64,000 bases of DNA from Cryobacterium sp. M96 (GCF_002929845.1 NZ_PJJS01000053.1:1-64000); one strand, 5' to 3'. Counted from the stretch's first letter, positions 45,834 to 55,491 are shown. The notes: generated by a model from the sequence alone, not told the origin. Numbers and translations: made by a program.

Positions 45834-46620
45834 GCTACGAAGCGAACTCACCCGCCTCAACCGACGGGGAATCTGGCTCGGGTGGCTGGGCCTCATGGCG
45901 GTCTTCGCCGTGCTGATCAACACGGTGATCTACACAATCGCAGCGAACGGGTCTGCACCTCCCGGCGGAGGTCCGGGAGTCGCTTTCCCGAGCATGGCGA
46001 CTCTGGAGAGTTCATCGGGAATCGTCGCGGGAGTCTCCTCGGCGGCCAGCATGTTCGGAGTGATCACGCTCTCGTTCTGGGCCATTGCAACGGCCTCGGA
46101 CTACAGCACGGGCCTGATCCGCCTGCTTGCCGCCGCCCAGCCACACCGCTGGAGGCTGCTGCTCGGAAAGATAGGCGCCCTGCTGATCTGGACGGTCCTG
46201 GCAACGACGGTGGCGGTAGTCGTCAACCTGGCGGCCGCGCTCCCCTCGGCGGAAGCCGCGGAAATCTCGACTGACTTCTGGATGGATGACCTGGTCAGCG
46301 AGATCGCACGCGCCTGGTTGACTTCGTTCAGCGCCAGCGTGGTCTGGGGAATCATCGGACTCGTGCTCGCCCTGCTGAGCCGTTCCTCGGCGATCGCCAT
46401 TTCGGTGGGGGTCGGGTGGGTTCTCCTCATCGAGACGATCATCAAGACCGCGTCGAGTGACGCGGGCCAGTGGCTGCCCGGAACTACTCTCACCGCACTG
46501 GCGCAGGGTGGAACCGATGACCTGTCTTTTGCGGGCGCCGTTCTGATCGGCTGCATCTACGCGGCGGTCGGCCTCATCATCGGGCTTGTGATCTTCATTC
46601 GCAGACCGATAACCGAATAG
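45826..46620 (+). CDS. ABC-2-type exporter permease
   Basis: A 264-residue membrane protein with about six helices (WLGWLGLMAVFAVLINTVIY, MFGVITLSFWAIATASDYST, LIWTVLATTVAVVVNLAAAL, WGIIGLVLALLSRSSAIAIS, and a final LIGCIYAAVGLIIGLVIFIR). SDYSTGLIRLLAAAQPHRWR is the ABC-2 motif after the second helix that contacts the ATPase. With the ATPase it forms an exporter for a peptide antibiotic or other toxic compound; the substrate is unknown. The start overlaps the ATPase gene by 8 nt. Confidence 0.87.
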   Translation: MRELRSELTRLNRRGIWLGWLGLMAVFAVLINTVIYTIAANGSAPPGGGPGVAFPSMATLESSSGIVAGVSSAASMFGVITLSFWAIATASDYSTGLIRLLAAAQPHRWRLLLGKIGALLIWTVLATTVAVVVNLAAALPSAEAAEISTDFWMDDLVSEIARAWLTSFSASVVWGIIGLVLALLSRSSAIAISVGVGWVLLIETIIKTASSDAGQWLPGTTLTALAQGGTDDLSFAGAVLIGCIYAAVGLIIGLVIFIRRPITE

Positions 46621-46637
46621 TCCGATTGGATAGACCT

Positions 46638-47249
46638 ATGACCATCCGCGGAGACAGCACCCGAAAACGCCTCATCGACGCGACCACGGCCCTCGTTCGA
46701 GAGGTCGGCTACGCGAACGTCAGGACTCGCTCGATAGCGGTGGCGGCTGGTGTCGCCGAGGGCACCCTCTATCGGCATTTCGCCGACAAACGGTCACTCT
46801 TCTACGCCGCGGTGCTGGACCGCAACGCACCCATCGTCGCAGCAACGGAGACGCTGCCCTCCCTGGCCGGACAGGGCACGGTACTGGGCAACCTGCTCGA
46901 GGTCGTCCGAAACCTTGCCCAGCTTCAGGAGGACCTGCTGCCGCTGGAGCAGGCGATGATCGCCGACCCGACCCTCGCCCCGCCGCTCGGAGAACGGGCA
47001 CAGATGCCACTGGAAGGGCCGCCAAACGATATCGCCCTGTATCTCGCCGCGGAGCAGAACCTTGGCCGGGTTCGCGCCGAGTGTGACCCTACACTCGCCG
47101 CGATCTCGCTGCTGGCGATGTTGTTCGGGCTTGCCGTGCATCCAGTTTTGGGCAACGATCTCGCGGAATCGGAGCTCCTGAGCGCTTCCGTCAGTTACTT
47201 CGTAGACGGAGTCGGCGCCTCACCCGCACAACCCAAACTCACCGCATAG
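46638..47249 (+). CDS. TetR-family regulator of the exporter operon
   Basis: A 203-residue repressor. The N-terminal helix-turn-helix is clear (RTRSIAVAAGVAEGTLYRHF, ADKRSLFYAAV). The C-terminal helical ligand domain spans the rest. It follows the permease by 17 nt, so it is the third gene of the operon and probably represses it through the palindrome at 44,841-44,858. A drug or peptide exported by the pump may be the inducer. The ATG is preferred to a TTG four codons earlier. Confidence 0.88.
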   Translation: MTIRGDSTRKRLIDATTALVREVGYANVRTRSIAVAAGVAEGTLYRHFADKRSLFYAAVLDRNAPIVAATETLPSLAGQGTVLGNLLEVVRNLAQLQEDLLPLEQAMIADPTLAPPLGERAQMPLEGPPNDIALYLAAEQNLGRVRAECDPTLAAISLLAMLFGLAVHPVLGNDLAESELLSASVSYFVDGVGASPAQPKLTA

Positions 47250-47317
47250 AGGTCGATATGTGCTGAGCTCTGCAACGTCCAGCATGGTGACCGCAACGGC
47301 CGCGGACGCCCGTTCCT

Positions 47318-50300
47318 TTACCGTTCGCGGCCATCGTCGCGAGTGCGCTGCTCAGCGGGTATCGCTTGGTCGCCACGGGTGGTGGCCTGGCGGGCATTCA
47401 CCGTGAGGCCAGCGGCGCGCTGCGCTTCGCGCTGCCGGTCGGCCGCGGCGCGATTAGCGACGCGCATCGCATCGAGCGCTGTGGCTGGCTTCTGCCGGCC
47501 GGCCTCGGGGCCATTCGTCTGGGTGCTCTGAGCCTGGGTGTTCTGCAGTGCGGATACGCGCGCCGCGAGCTCCGCACCAACGCTACGCTCCAGATACGCC
47601 TCAGGGATCGCCTGCGTCTGGGTGGGCTCGACCTTGTACCGGTCACGGAACACGTCGACTTCGGCCGCGAGGCGCACCCATTCCTGCCGGCGGGCGCCCT
47701 CGGCCGGGATGTCGCCGAGCTGCTGCGCCCAGTCGGGCTGTTCGACAGCGATCGCCGTGCCGCGTTCCTCGAGGCGCACAGCGAGGTACTCGTACCGTTC
47801 GGCCAGGTGGTCCCGCCATGCGGGAGCGGTGCCGGCTGCGTCAAGTACCCGGCGATCGGCGATCCACGCCGGTACTTCCGAGAGGTCGACCGCTGACACC
47901 GGAGCCGGGTCGGCGGGGGCTGTTTCGATGCGTCGTTCCATCCGGTGGGAGAGGACCGCGCCGACGTCATCGGCGGTGCCGCGTTCTCGCTCGTTCCACG
48001 ACGCCCGCAGCACCTGAGCCGGGTCAAGGCCTTGGGTTTCAGCGCGGGTGAGGGCGGCGGTGACGGCCCCCCAGCTCTCGGAACCGGTGAGGTTCCGGGC
48101 GTCCTGCTCCCCGAGGGTGTTGCCGACGAGTTGGGTGAAGCGGACGGTGTTGGCGCGTTCGGCGACGTCACCGTATTGGTCGATGAGAGTGACCAGGTTA
48201 TCGACTCGGGCTTGTTCGGCGCGGATGGTTTCGGTGGCGGAGAGCATCCCGTCGCTATGGCCGGCGATGGTGGCCAGGACGTCGCTCATGGGTTGGGCGT
48301 CTTCGGTCTCGACATAGAGATGGTTAGCTTCCTTCCCACGGGTCAACCCGACGTACACGAGTTCGCGGGAGGTAGAGGAGTCGGCGAGGACGTGAGCAGT
48401 GTCCGCGGTCATGCCCTGGGCCCGGTGAATGGTCGACGCGTAGCCGAGCTCGACATTGTTCTGCACGTACTCGGCGGGGAGGGTGATGCGGCCGCCGTGC
48501 CCGGCGTGGGTGACGGTCAACGCCCCGTCGGCTTGCACCTTTCCCACCGTCCAGACGTCACCGTTTTTGACCCGGTCGGTGCCGCGCCCGGTGCGGAGGG
48601 TGGCGTCGTTGAGCCGGGTCACGATCCGGTCGCCCTGGTACGCGGCCAATCCGTCGCGCAGCTGCGAGGACTTCTTCCCGGAGACCAGGCCGGAGCCCAT
48701 ACGGTACGCCTGAGCCCTCGTGTTGAGGTCGGCGACGGTCACGTTTTGTTGGGCGAGCATGACAGTGTTCTTGCCGGTTTCGTCGTCGTGCTGCCAGGCG
48801 GCGAAGACGTGGTCGGTCATCCGGTCGATGCTGCCACCGGTGACCCGGTTGTTGTCCACGTACCAGCGGAACGGGTCCCCCACGGTGGCTGGGTCGCGCA
48901 GCTGCCGGGTTGCTTCGGCTTCGGCTGGGGATGTGAACCGGTGGATCTCCTCGAGCTTGACGGAGCCGACTTCGCGTTCAAGTAGGCGCAGCGCCCCGCC
49001 GGACTCGACGGCGGCGAGCTGACGGTCGTCACCGATCAAACGTACGTGCGCCCCGTGACGCTCGGCAATGCTGGTGACCTTCGCGAGGTTGAGGGTGCCG
49101 GCCATGCCGGCCTCGTCGACGACGATGATGTCCCCCGCCCGCAGCTTCAACTCGTCCGGGTGGCGACTGTCCGGGTTGGCATCCCCGTGGGTGTCGTACG
49201 CGCGGACGAAGGAGTGGATCGTGGCCGCCGGGACCTCGACGGCGTCGCGGAACACGGCGGCCGCCGTCGCCGACGGGGCCAACCCGATCAGGCGGCCGCC
49301 AGCTTGCTCGGTGGCGCGGGCAGCCAACGCGAGGGCGGTGGTCTTCCCGGCACCGGCGGGCCCGGTCGCGACGACGAGGAGCGTACCGGAGGTCGTGAAC
49401 TCACGGGCCAGGGCCCGCTGCCCGGCATCCAAGGGTCCGGTGTGGCGGGCGGCCGCGCGGTCGAACTCGGCCACCGTGATGGGGGCGATCGTGCGGGTCT
49501 GGCCAGCAGCAAGGAGGGTGTCTTCGGCGGCGAGGAGGCCAGTGGAGGTGAAGAGCATGCGGCCCTTGTGCTCGTAGATACTCGACCCATCCCTGCGAGT
49601 CAGAGGCTCAAAAGAACCGTGCGGGGCAGGCGGGGTCACAGCGATCGAGTCCGTCTCCAGTGCACGGCGTGTTATCTGCTCGACGGTGTCTGCGGGTACG
49701 GGTCCGAGGCTGGTTTCTTTCTGGACCCAGCGGCGGGCTTCGGCCTCGATCATGTGCGGACCCCAGACCGCGCGATGCTCCGACACCGTCGCCACGACCT
49801 CACGTGCAGCCCGGTCCACATCCACCAGGCGCGGCTCCCCCGCCCTGCCACTCGTGGCCGGCGCCACGGACCGGGCATCCTTGAGGAGGTTCTCTACCGT
49901 GGCGGTTCCAACGCGTTCCGCGGCCTTGGTAGCCCACTCGGTGCGGAGGCCGGCGAGGGAGCGGGCGTGAGCTTTCGCGGGGCGGGTCTCGAGGGTGGCT
50001 TGCTGGGCGAGCTTGATCCGGGCGACCGCGTCCGGGCTGCGCCCGTGGGTGGCCCGGTAGTCCTTCTCGAGCTGGCCGACGACCTTCTTGATGTCCGCGG
50101 ACCGGGTCGAGAACGCCCCGGTGAGGCGCTCGTCGACACCGGCGATCTCGACCACGGGCCGCTTGCCCGGGGTGACTTCCCGCAGCTCCGTGGTCAGGCC
50201 GAGGCGGGTGGTGACTTCGTCCATGACGCGTTGGTTGTAGAACTCGGACGCGGCAACACCCTGACGGTGGAGGAGCTTGGAATCGATCGTGCGCCACTTC

Positions 50301-51133
50301 CCATCGATACCCTTGACCTTGTTCGCCACGACCAGGTGGTCGTGCAACTGCGGGTCACCATTCCGGGAGTCATAGTGACGGAACCGCGTCGCCACGAGCC
50401 CGCCCTCGACGTCGATCTGTGCGACCCCGTTCGTGCCCGCACGGGTCGCGATCGCTTCCCGCTCGAGGTACGAGACGGTGTCGAGGATCGCGACGGCCTG
50501 GGCATCTTCAATCGTCTTCCGGGTGTCCTCGTCGCCGAGGCCCCAGAGCACGGACACGCTCTTCGCGGGCGAGAACACCAGGTCGAATCCGGCGACAGCC
50601 TGCTGCGTCGGACGCGTCGCCGCTGTGATGAACCGGCCCAGCTCGTCCTTGTCCGCCGGCGGCCGGCCCTTCGCGTCGTGGAACGCCAGGTCGCCCTCAC
50701 GGGCACGGATCGCGCGGCGGTCGGCGACGTTTGGTTCGCGCCCGTTCACCTTCGTGAAGTCGGTGTAGCCGGCGGCGATCTCCGCAGACAGGTCCGTGCC
50801 GTCGACGCTGTAGCCGTAATACGAGCGGCCGAGCTTGGCAGCCTTCGTGGCCTCACCCACGGTCTTGCCCTGCGCCTGCGCCTCAGCAATGATCCGTTCG
50901 GCGTCGGGGTGCAAACCCTCACCGTAGAGGGCCTTCATCTGCTCCTCCGTGACAACCCCGGAGACGCCGAGTGCGGCCAGTCCCCCGCCGACCCAGACAC
51001 CGGGAGGGTTGCCATCCTCGGTGTAGTAATCGCCCAGCTCACGGCCGCTCTCCCGCTTCGAATCACCGGTCGCGACCTCGTTGGTGTAGTACACATACCC
51101 GTCTCCCGCAGAGAGGATATGCATGGTCATCAC
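47318..51133 (-). CDS. MobF-family relaxase-helicase (TrwC/TraA-like)
   Basis: A 1,271-residue conjugation protein. The N-terminal relaxase domain (to about 430) has Tyr residues near the start (YVYYTNEVATGDS), GFDLVFSPAKSVSVLWGLGD, and the HUH metal triad region (GDPQLHDHLVVANKV, near 264). The helicase part has Walker A VATGPAGAGKTTALALAAR near 594, the DEAGM Walker B (IIVVDEAGMAGTLNLAKV), RLIGDDRQLAAVESGGALRL and a late YASTIHRAQGMTADTAHVL motif. The nuclease would nick at oriT and the helicase unwind the strand. The gene begins GTGATGACCATG, with several possible starts at 51,124-51,133. Divergently, a small charged protein gene lies 295 nt away. No type IV secretion or coupling protein is in the window. 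Confidence 0.92.
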   Translation of the reverse strand: MMTMHILSAGDGYVYYTNEVATGDSKRESGRELGDYYTEDGNPPGVWVGGGLAALGVSGVVTEEQMKALYGEGLHPDAERIIAEAQAQGKTVGEATKAAKLGRSYYGYSVDGTDLSAEIAAGYTDFTKVNGREPNVADRRAIRAREGDLAFHDAKGRPPADKDELGRFITAATRPTQQAVAGFDLVFSPAKSVSVLWGLGDEDTRKTIEDAQAVAILDTVSYLEREAIATRAGTNGVAQIDVEGGLVATRFRHYDSRNGDPQLHDHLVVANKVKGIDGKWRTIDSKLLHRQGVAASEFYNQRVMDEVTTRLGLTTELREVTPGKRPVVEIAGVDERLTGAFSTRSADIKKVVGQLEKDYRATHGRSPDAVARIKLAQQATLETRPAKAHARSLAGLRTEWATKAAERVGTATVENLLKDARSVAPATSGRAGEPRLVDVDRAAREVVATVSEHRAVWGPHMIEAEARRWVQKETSLGPVPADTVEQITRRALETDSIAVTPPAPHGSFEPLTRRDGSSIYEHKGRMLFTSTGLLAAEDTLLAAGQTRTIAPITVAEFDRAAARHTGPLDAGQRALAREFTTSGTLLVVATGPAGAGKTTALALAARATEQAGGRLIGLAPSATAAAVFRDAVEVPAATIHSFVRAYDTHGDANPDSRHPDELKLRAGDIIVVDEAGMAGTLNLAKVTSIAERHGAHVRLIGDDRQLAAVESGGALRLLEREVGSVKLEEIHRFTSPAEAEATRQLRDPATVGDPFRWYVDNNRVTGGSIDRMTDHVFAAWQHDDETGKNTVMLAQQNVTVADLNTRAQAYRMGSGLVSGKKSSQLRDGLAAYQGDRIVTRLNDATLRTGRGTDRVKNGDVWTVGKVQADGALTVTHAGHGGRITLPAEYVQNNVELGYASTIHRAQGMTADTAHVLADSSTSRELVYVGLTRGKEANHLYVETEDAQPMSDVLATIAGHSDGMLSATETIRAEQARVDNLVTLIDQYGDVAERANTVRFTQLVGNTLGEQDARNLTGSESWGAVTAALTRAETQGLDPAQVLRASWNERERGTADDVGAVLSHRMERRIETAPADPAPVSAVDLSEVPAWIADRRVLDAAGTAPAWRDHLAERYEYLAVRLEERGTAIAVEQPDWAQQLGDIPAEGARRQEWVRLAAEVDVFRDRYKVEPTQTQAIPEAYLERSVGAELAARVSALQNTQAQSTQTNGPEAGRQKPATALDAMRVANRAAADRQREAQRAAGLTVNARQATTRGDQAIPAEQRTRDDGRER

Positions 51134-51428
51134 CCGCTCACTTTACCTCGTCTATTACTAATGCCAGGGGGTGACAAATACTTGTACGAAGAATGAGGAT
51201 GCAGGGTGGTCACGATCGAAGATTGGGGTGCTCGGATGTTGAGGCTGAGATCGACGGGTGACTGTAGATAGGGGCTATCGAGTTGGCGGAGCAGGCAGTG
51301 CACAGCTCGCAATTGAACGCGCGCCTCCCTGCGCAACCGGGCACCCTCCCCGGCGTTGGCTTTTGGCGGCTAAGCATGCGCGCTGTACTCCCGCATACTG
51401 GTTCTTCACCCACGAAAGGGGTACACCC
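51134..51428. other. Intergenic region between divergent relaxase and small charged protein; candidate oriT
   Basis: These 295 bases are visibly less GC-rich near 51,140-51,240. MobF origins of transfer usually lie next to the relaxase gene and include short inverted repeats before a nick site. I could not identify a convincing nick consensus, so the oriT call is positional. The ribosome-binding site and promoter of the small gene lie at the right end, where AAAGGGG sits about 13 nt before its ATG. Confidence 0.35.
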
Positions 51429-51755
51429 ATGGCCGATGTCCGTAAGTCTGCGAAGCAGACTGCCGCCCGCTCTCGCGCACGCGAGAAAGCAGCAGAGTTC
51501 CGCGCAAAAGAAGACAATCTCGAGCAGCTCGCCACCGACTACTTCGTCGCCACTGACTCGCTCGACGAGATCGACGCGGCAGCACAAGCGGAAATCGCAA
51601 CCATCCAGGAACGCGCAGCGAAACAAAGTGCAATTGCGCGCTCGACCGCTGCCGCAGTGATTAACACCATGGTTGAACTCGGCACACCGCGTGCAGAAGT
51701 TGCCGACCGCCTAGGCATCGCTCTTCGGGAAGTAAAAAAGTCTTCAACCCGTTGA
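51429..51755 (+). CDS. Small charged helical protein, possible relaxosome accessory
   Basis: A 108-residue protein. The N-terminal half is a long charged helix (KSAKQTAARSRAREKAAEFR then AKEDNLEQLATDYFVATDSL), and a coiled-coil segment follows (DAAAQAEIATIQERAAKQSA). The C-terminal 40 residues look like a helix-turn-helix (NTMVELGTPRAEVADRLGIA). It is divergent from the relaxase gene, a common place for plasmid accessory or copy-control proteins. I do not recognise a named family. DNA binding is inferred. Confidence 0.7.
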   Translation: MADVRKSAKQTAARSRAREKAAEFRAKEDNLEQLATDYFVATDSLDEIDAAAQAEIATIQERAAKQSAIARSTAAAVINTMVELGTPRAEVADRLGIALREVKKSSTR

Positions 51756-52022
51756 GCCCATGAACTCGCCTGCATGCAGTTTCCGTAAAAATCGCTCGCG
51801 GCCGCCGCTAGAATTTGTTCGCCTTAGGCGCCCGTATTCCGGGACTCGACCGATCACCCAAACTGGGGATGGCCGGGATATATACTCCGGCATTCGACCG
51901 CACGCCGCACCGTAGGATTCAAATGTGGTGTCAGTCTTCGACACTGACTTTGTGAGAATGCCCTGGGGGGATATGTCTGATTGCAGGAACGTCAGTCCTG
52001 AACTGTTCGCCTGGCCTCCGAG

Positions 52023-55000
52023 ATGTGTCCAGTGAACATCCCGTCGCCGACTCAACTCGCCGCCCGCACCGAGCTGCTTCGGACGAGAGAATCGGCCGAC
52101 AGCATTACAAAAAAGCTGCGGGAGTCTTTCCCATCCGTGCTCTGGACAGCCGAGCAGACCGGCGTAGACATTCGACCGAGCGTCAAGGCCTGGATAGAAA
52201 TAGCCGGCAGCGCGTCAGTTGCCGATTGGGTCGACAATGCAACTTCAGGACCACAACTCGCGATGCGATCCAGGGACGCGGCGGTCACCGACAAGACTCC
52301 CTTGCTCGGGCGGCTGATCCAAGAGGCGCAGCTGTCCTCAAGAGCAACTCAAATTGCTCCCTACCTACAGATGAACGGTATGACGCTCGAGACTTGCCTA
52401 ATTCGAGCTCGTATAAATGTCGCCGGAGCTGCATACGACGCGGCCTTCGAAACATCTTGGGAGCGTCGGACAGTGTTCGCCCGGACACTGAGGCTGGCTC
52501 GCGCATATCTCGAGTTCATACTCGAAGCCGACGAGATCGCTGGACGAGAGCACAATGCGCTGCTAACCGCCCGGCTTGGGATTGCGACGATTCTGACAGC
52601 TCGTTTTGCCCTGGTTAGCGAAGAGGAACTTCAAGCGGCGTGCGCGACTCTGTTGGAAGCACACGACGGAATGAACGAACATGTGCTGACCTATTTCCTT
52701 GAAGGCTGCCTCTGGCTCTACGACGCGTTCGACCTACGAGAATCACTGCAATTAGCCGCTAGAACCATCAATAAACACGATGCATCGACCTCGCCCATGA
52801 ACATATCGTGGGTCCTAAATTCAGCGGCAGTCTGGTCGAAATTGGCAAGCTGTGCCTCGTCCTACCCGGCTCAGAACAGCTTTCTCGACAAGGCTTTAAA
52901 CACGCTCCACCGTGTCGACCCAGAGTCGATTGGTCATGTGATTGATCGCCTTGCATTTGAAATGCAAGACGCTTATCTCTCTGCTCTACGAGATAGAACA
53001 AGCAGTTCGTTGAGAGAACTGGGATGCAGCGGAGTGCGATTCCCGTTCGCACTGCGCACGACTCATATTGACCTGCCGTCAGAGTTTTATGCGTTTGGAG
53101 ATGAAATCGCTGGTCGGCTTCGAGCCAGCGCTTCGGCCGGCAGCTATCTGTACAGGGACGTAACTGCTGAATTGCTTTCGTACATGGCGAGAGATGGGAG
53201 GTCTTCATCAGCCAAGGCCGTCAAACTGGTGACTGAGGCTATCTCTCTTCGCCGAGGGCTGGGAAACCAAAGGCAGCTCAAGGGCAGGCGTGTCGGCCTG
53301 GCGCAAGCGGAAGACCAGCTCTTTCTCGCTGAACTGGCCTCTAACCCGCAAGCCAGAATGCTCGGCCTGCTTTTTCTTGCGAGTGACGCTGATACCAATG
53401 CCGAAAGCGCAACTCGATTGAGCGTTCTCGCTAGGGACATCGAGAACCACGGTCCTTATATAGGCGCACTGCTGCCAGTGGAATCCGAGCTCGCCCTTCT
53501 TATACGTAATGGTGATAGTCGAGCTCTGTATGAACGTGCCGCTCGGGCCGCGACCCAGAGTCACGATCTCGCTCGAATTGCACTCGGCGGGCGAGGGGGC
53601 GTGATCGCGCTGCGTGATTCCGCAACTCGAATAGGCCAGACTTTCGTCTACAAGGTCTCACGAGAAATCGCTCTCGAACGTGATCGCTTAGCGACGGAGT
53701 CGATTACCCAAGCAATCACCGACGCGGGCCTGTCCGAGCGTTTCGGTGTCATCGAACACTTGTCGACGATGTCGCCCGAGGCAGCTGGGCTTGTGGACAC
53801 ATCACCTGACGCAGTCGTGTCGGTCCGCAGATTCCGAAATGGTCGGACACTCCACGCCGTCATCATGGCCGGAGAATTGGGCACACGCAGGCTTGTGATC
53901 CGCACAATCACGTTCTTGGCACTGATCCACGCCAACCCCAGCTATTCCGACGAGGTGTCGGGTGTCAGGCGCTCCATCTGGGAAACAGAAATGGGACGGT
54001 GGCTTCGCTCGATCTCAGTTGGTGAAGAACGCTCTGAGTTCTTCCGTCAATGGTGGCAATGCCTCGAGTCGGCACCCACCTTGCCGCGGCGAGATGCTCA
54101 TGCCATGAACTGGCTGGTCGAGGGTGACGCGCGGATCGTTGCCGTAGATCTCGAATCAATTGGATGGCGGCCGTTCGGGTATGAGCTAGCCCAGTTGTTG
54201 GAGGATACGCCTGTTTTCGATGTTCATGATTGGTCGTCTAGGGCCACGTGCCTGCGCACCTATGTCGAAGATTTAACGCTCTTTGGGGTTGAACTCAAAT
54301 ACTCTGAACAGGAATTGCTGGAGTTCTATGCAGCGGGCGTTCTGGCCCGCGCCGTGCGAACCTTGAGCAGCCCGCTACTCGACAGTCAGTCTCGGGCGCA
54401 CGGTGGTGAACTCCTAGTTTCGGTGGCCAGGGAGTTCACCGGGTCTGCTGTCGGTGCCCTCGCAAACCACTTGGTTCGTGCCTGGGCCAAGCGAACCGGG
54501 ATGGCTTCCGACGATGAACTTGTGCCGCTTGTGGACGCTGAAAGGCGCAGGATCAGTCGCGCAATGTCATTTCATCTCCGTCACAATGAAAAAGCTCCTG
54601 TGACGAAGGATGGGTGGATCCACGCCGAGGAACTGGCAGATCTGCTGACAGTTAACGGACACAAGGTGACCGCTCCTCAACTGCTCTTAATCGCGGGAGC
54701 TCTAGGCGAACCGCGATTTGAACTGGACGGCGATGAAATCCGTTCATCGTATGGTCATTCGACGACCAAAGCTGCGCTTAAATACGAGGCTCGTCGACCA
54801 CCTGAAACACTCTTTCACGCCACTCCCCTCCGCAATCTGCCGTCGATCCTTGAGGCGCAGGACGGTATTCGGAAGGGACAACGCCAGTGGGTGCACATGA
54901 CAGATTCCGTTGATGTCGCACTCAGCGCTTCACGACGCCAGCGCCAGCCAGTAGTCGTATTGGCCATTGATGCTCGAAACCTGGACGGTGTTGTCTTCGC

Positions 55001-55115
55001 ATCAGGGCACACGTGGCTCGCCAAGCGAGTGTCCAATGACGACCTTCGTATTCTGACGATAAGCGAGACGACGGACTTGCTGCTTAAGGAAAAAGACCCC
55101 GCACGCAACAGCTAA
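52023..55115 (+). CDS. Large multidomain protein: helical repeats, APH-like kinase and KptA/Tpt1 RNA 2'-phosphotransferase
   Basis: A 1,030-residue soluble protein. Residues 1 to about 520 are all helical with a repeat-like rhythm. Residues about 525-800 look like an APH-type kinase: a lysine strand FVYKVS near 544, then a catalytic loop RRDAHAMNWLVEGDARIVAV near 690 (Asp and Asn kept, usual His replaced by Arg) and DLES with the metal Asp. Residues about 845-1,020 match KptA/Tpt1, which removes an RNA 2'-phosphate using NAD+: FHLRHNEKAPVTKDGWIHAE, SSYGHST, LFHATPLRNLPSILEA, WVHMTDSVDVALSASRRQRQ and VVLAIDARNLDG. The RH pair, the GHS, the second Arg and the HxT contacts are present. KptA alone is about 180 residues. 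The codons are visibly less GC-rich than those of the polymerase downstream. It sits between relaxase and SOS-polymerase genes. The fusion as a whole is unfamiliar to me. Confidence 0.75.
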   Translation: MCPVNIPSPTQLAARTELLRTRESADSITKKLRESFPSVLWTAEQTGVDIRPSVKAWIEIAGSASVADWVDNATSGPQLAMRSRDAAVTDKTPLLGRLIQEAQLSSRATQIAPYLQMNGMTLETCLIRARINVAGAAYDAAFETSWERRTVFARTLRLARAYLEFILEADEIAGREHNALLTARLGIATILTARFALVSEEELQAACATLLEAHDGMNEHVLTYFLEGCLWLYDAFDLRESLQLAARTINKHDASTSPMNISWVLNSAAVWSKLASCASSYPAQNSFLDKALNTLHRVDPESIGHVIDRLAFEMQDAYLSALRDRTSSSLRELGCSGVRFPFALRTTHIDLPSEFYAFGDEIAGRLRASASAGSYLYRDVTAELLSYMARDGRSSSAKAVKLVTEAISLRRGLGNQRQLKGRRVGLAQAEDQLFLAELASNPQARMLGLLFLASDADTNAESATRLSVLARDIENHGPYIGALLPVESELALLIRNGDSRALYERAARAATQSHDLARIALGGRGGVIALRDSATRIGQTFVYKVSREIALERDRLATESITQAITDAGLSERFGVIEHLSTMSPEAAGLVDTSPDAVVSVRRFRNGRTLHAVIMAGELGTRRLVIRTITFLALIHANPSYSDEVSGVRRSIWETEMGRWLRSISVGEERSEFFRQWWQCLESAPTLPRRDAHAMNWLVEGDARIVAVDLESIGWRPFGYELAQLLEDTPVFDVHDWSSRATCLRTYVEDLTLFGVELKYSEQELLEFYAAGVLARAVRTLSSPLLDSQSRAHGGELLVSVAREFTGSAVGALANHLVRAWAKRTGMASDDELVPLVDAERRRISRAMSFHLRHNEKAPVTKDGWIHAEELADLLTVNGHKVTAPQLLLIAGALGEPRFELDGDEIRSSYGHSTTKAALKYEARRPPETLFHATPLRNLPSILEAQDGIRKGQRQWVHMTDSVDVALSASRRQRQPVVVLAIDARNLDGVVFASGHTWLAKRVSNDDLRILTISETTDLLLKEKDPARNS

Positions 55116-55491
55116 AAGCTGGAGTCATATCGAACGATCGCTAACCGCCCAGAGCAGGAGCGCAGCGGGGGAAGGAGTTTTTGCTGAAACTGTGACGACG
55201 GCTTGACGCCGGCAGCACGCAGTGAACAATCCCCCAGACGAAAAGCAACAAAGTTGACGTGCTCCGACCTATACAGTCGGGCACCAGGACTCCTCGTTAT
55301 TTGGCTTGACCAGCGTCCGAGGAGCCGAACTGGCGACGCCGGCGGGCAGAGTCCGTGTCGTCACCGCGTCGGTGTCTGCCGATGACCTCAACGTCTGTAT
55401 CAGCTCCTGCAACGCAGATGATGCGACTGCGACTTCCGTCTGTCGCAGGCAGCCCTTGCCAGTGTCAGACCCCGGACCTACACTCCCCATA
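55116..55491. other. Intergenic region before the SOS box, no firm gene
   Basis: 376 bases. A reverse-strand frame (stop at 55,269, ATG at 55,490) could encode about 73 residues, Thr/Ser/Ala-rich and starting at the edge of the LexA box, but no family is recognised. The first 80 bases after the large gene are GA-rich. No terminator with a T-run was found. Confidence 0.35.

Noticed and set aside
49046-51196. Long forward frame (716 codons) opposite the relaxase
   Set aside because: It lies wholly antisense to the clear MobF relaxase and shows only GC-driven Arg/Gly/Val-rich composition without motifs.
55269-55490. Short reverse frame beginning at the edge of the LexA box
   Set aside because: Could be a divergent SOS gene, but composition is low-complexity and no family or ribosome-binding site is evident.
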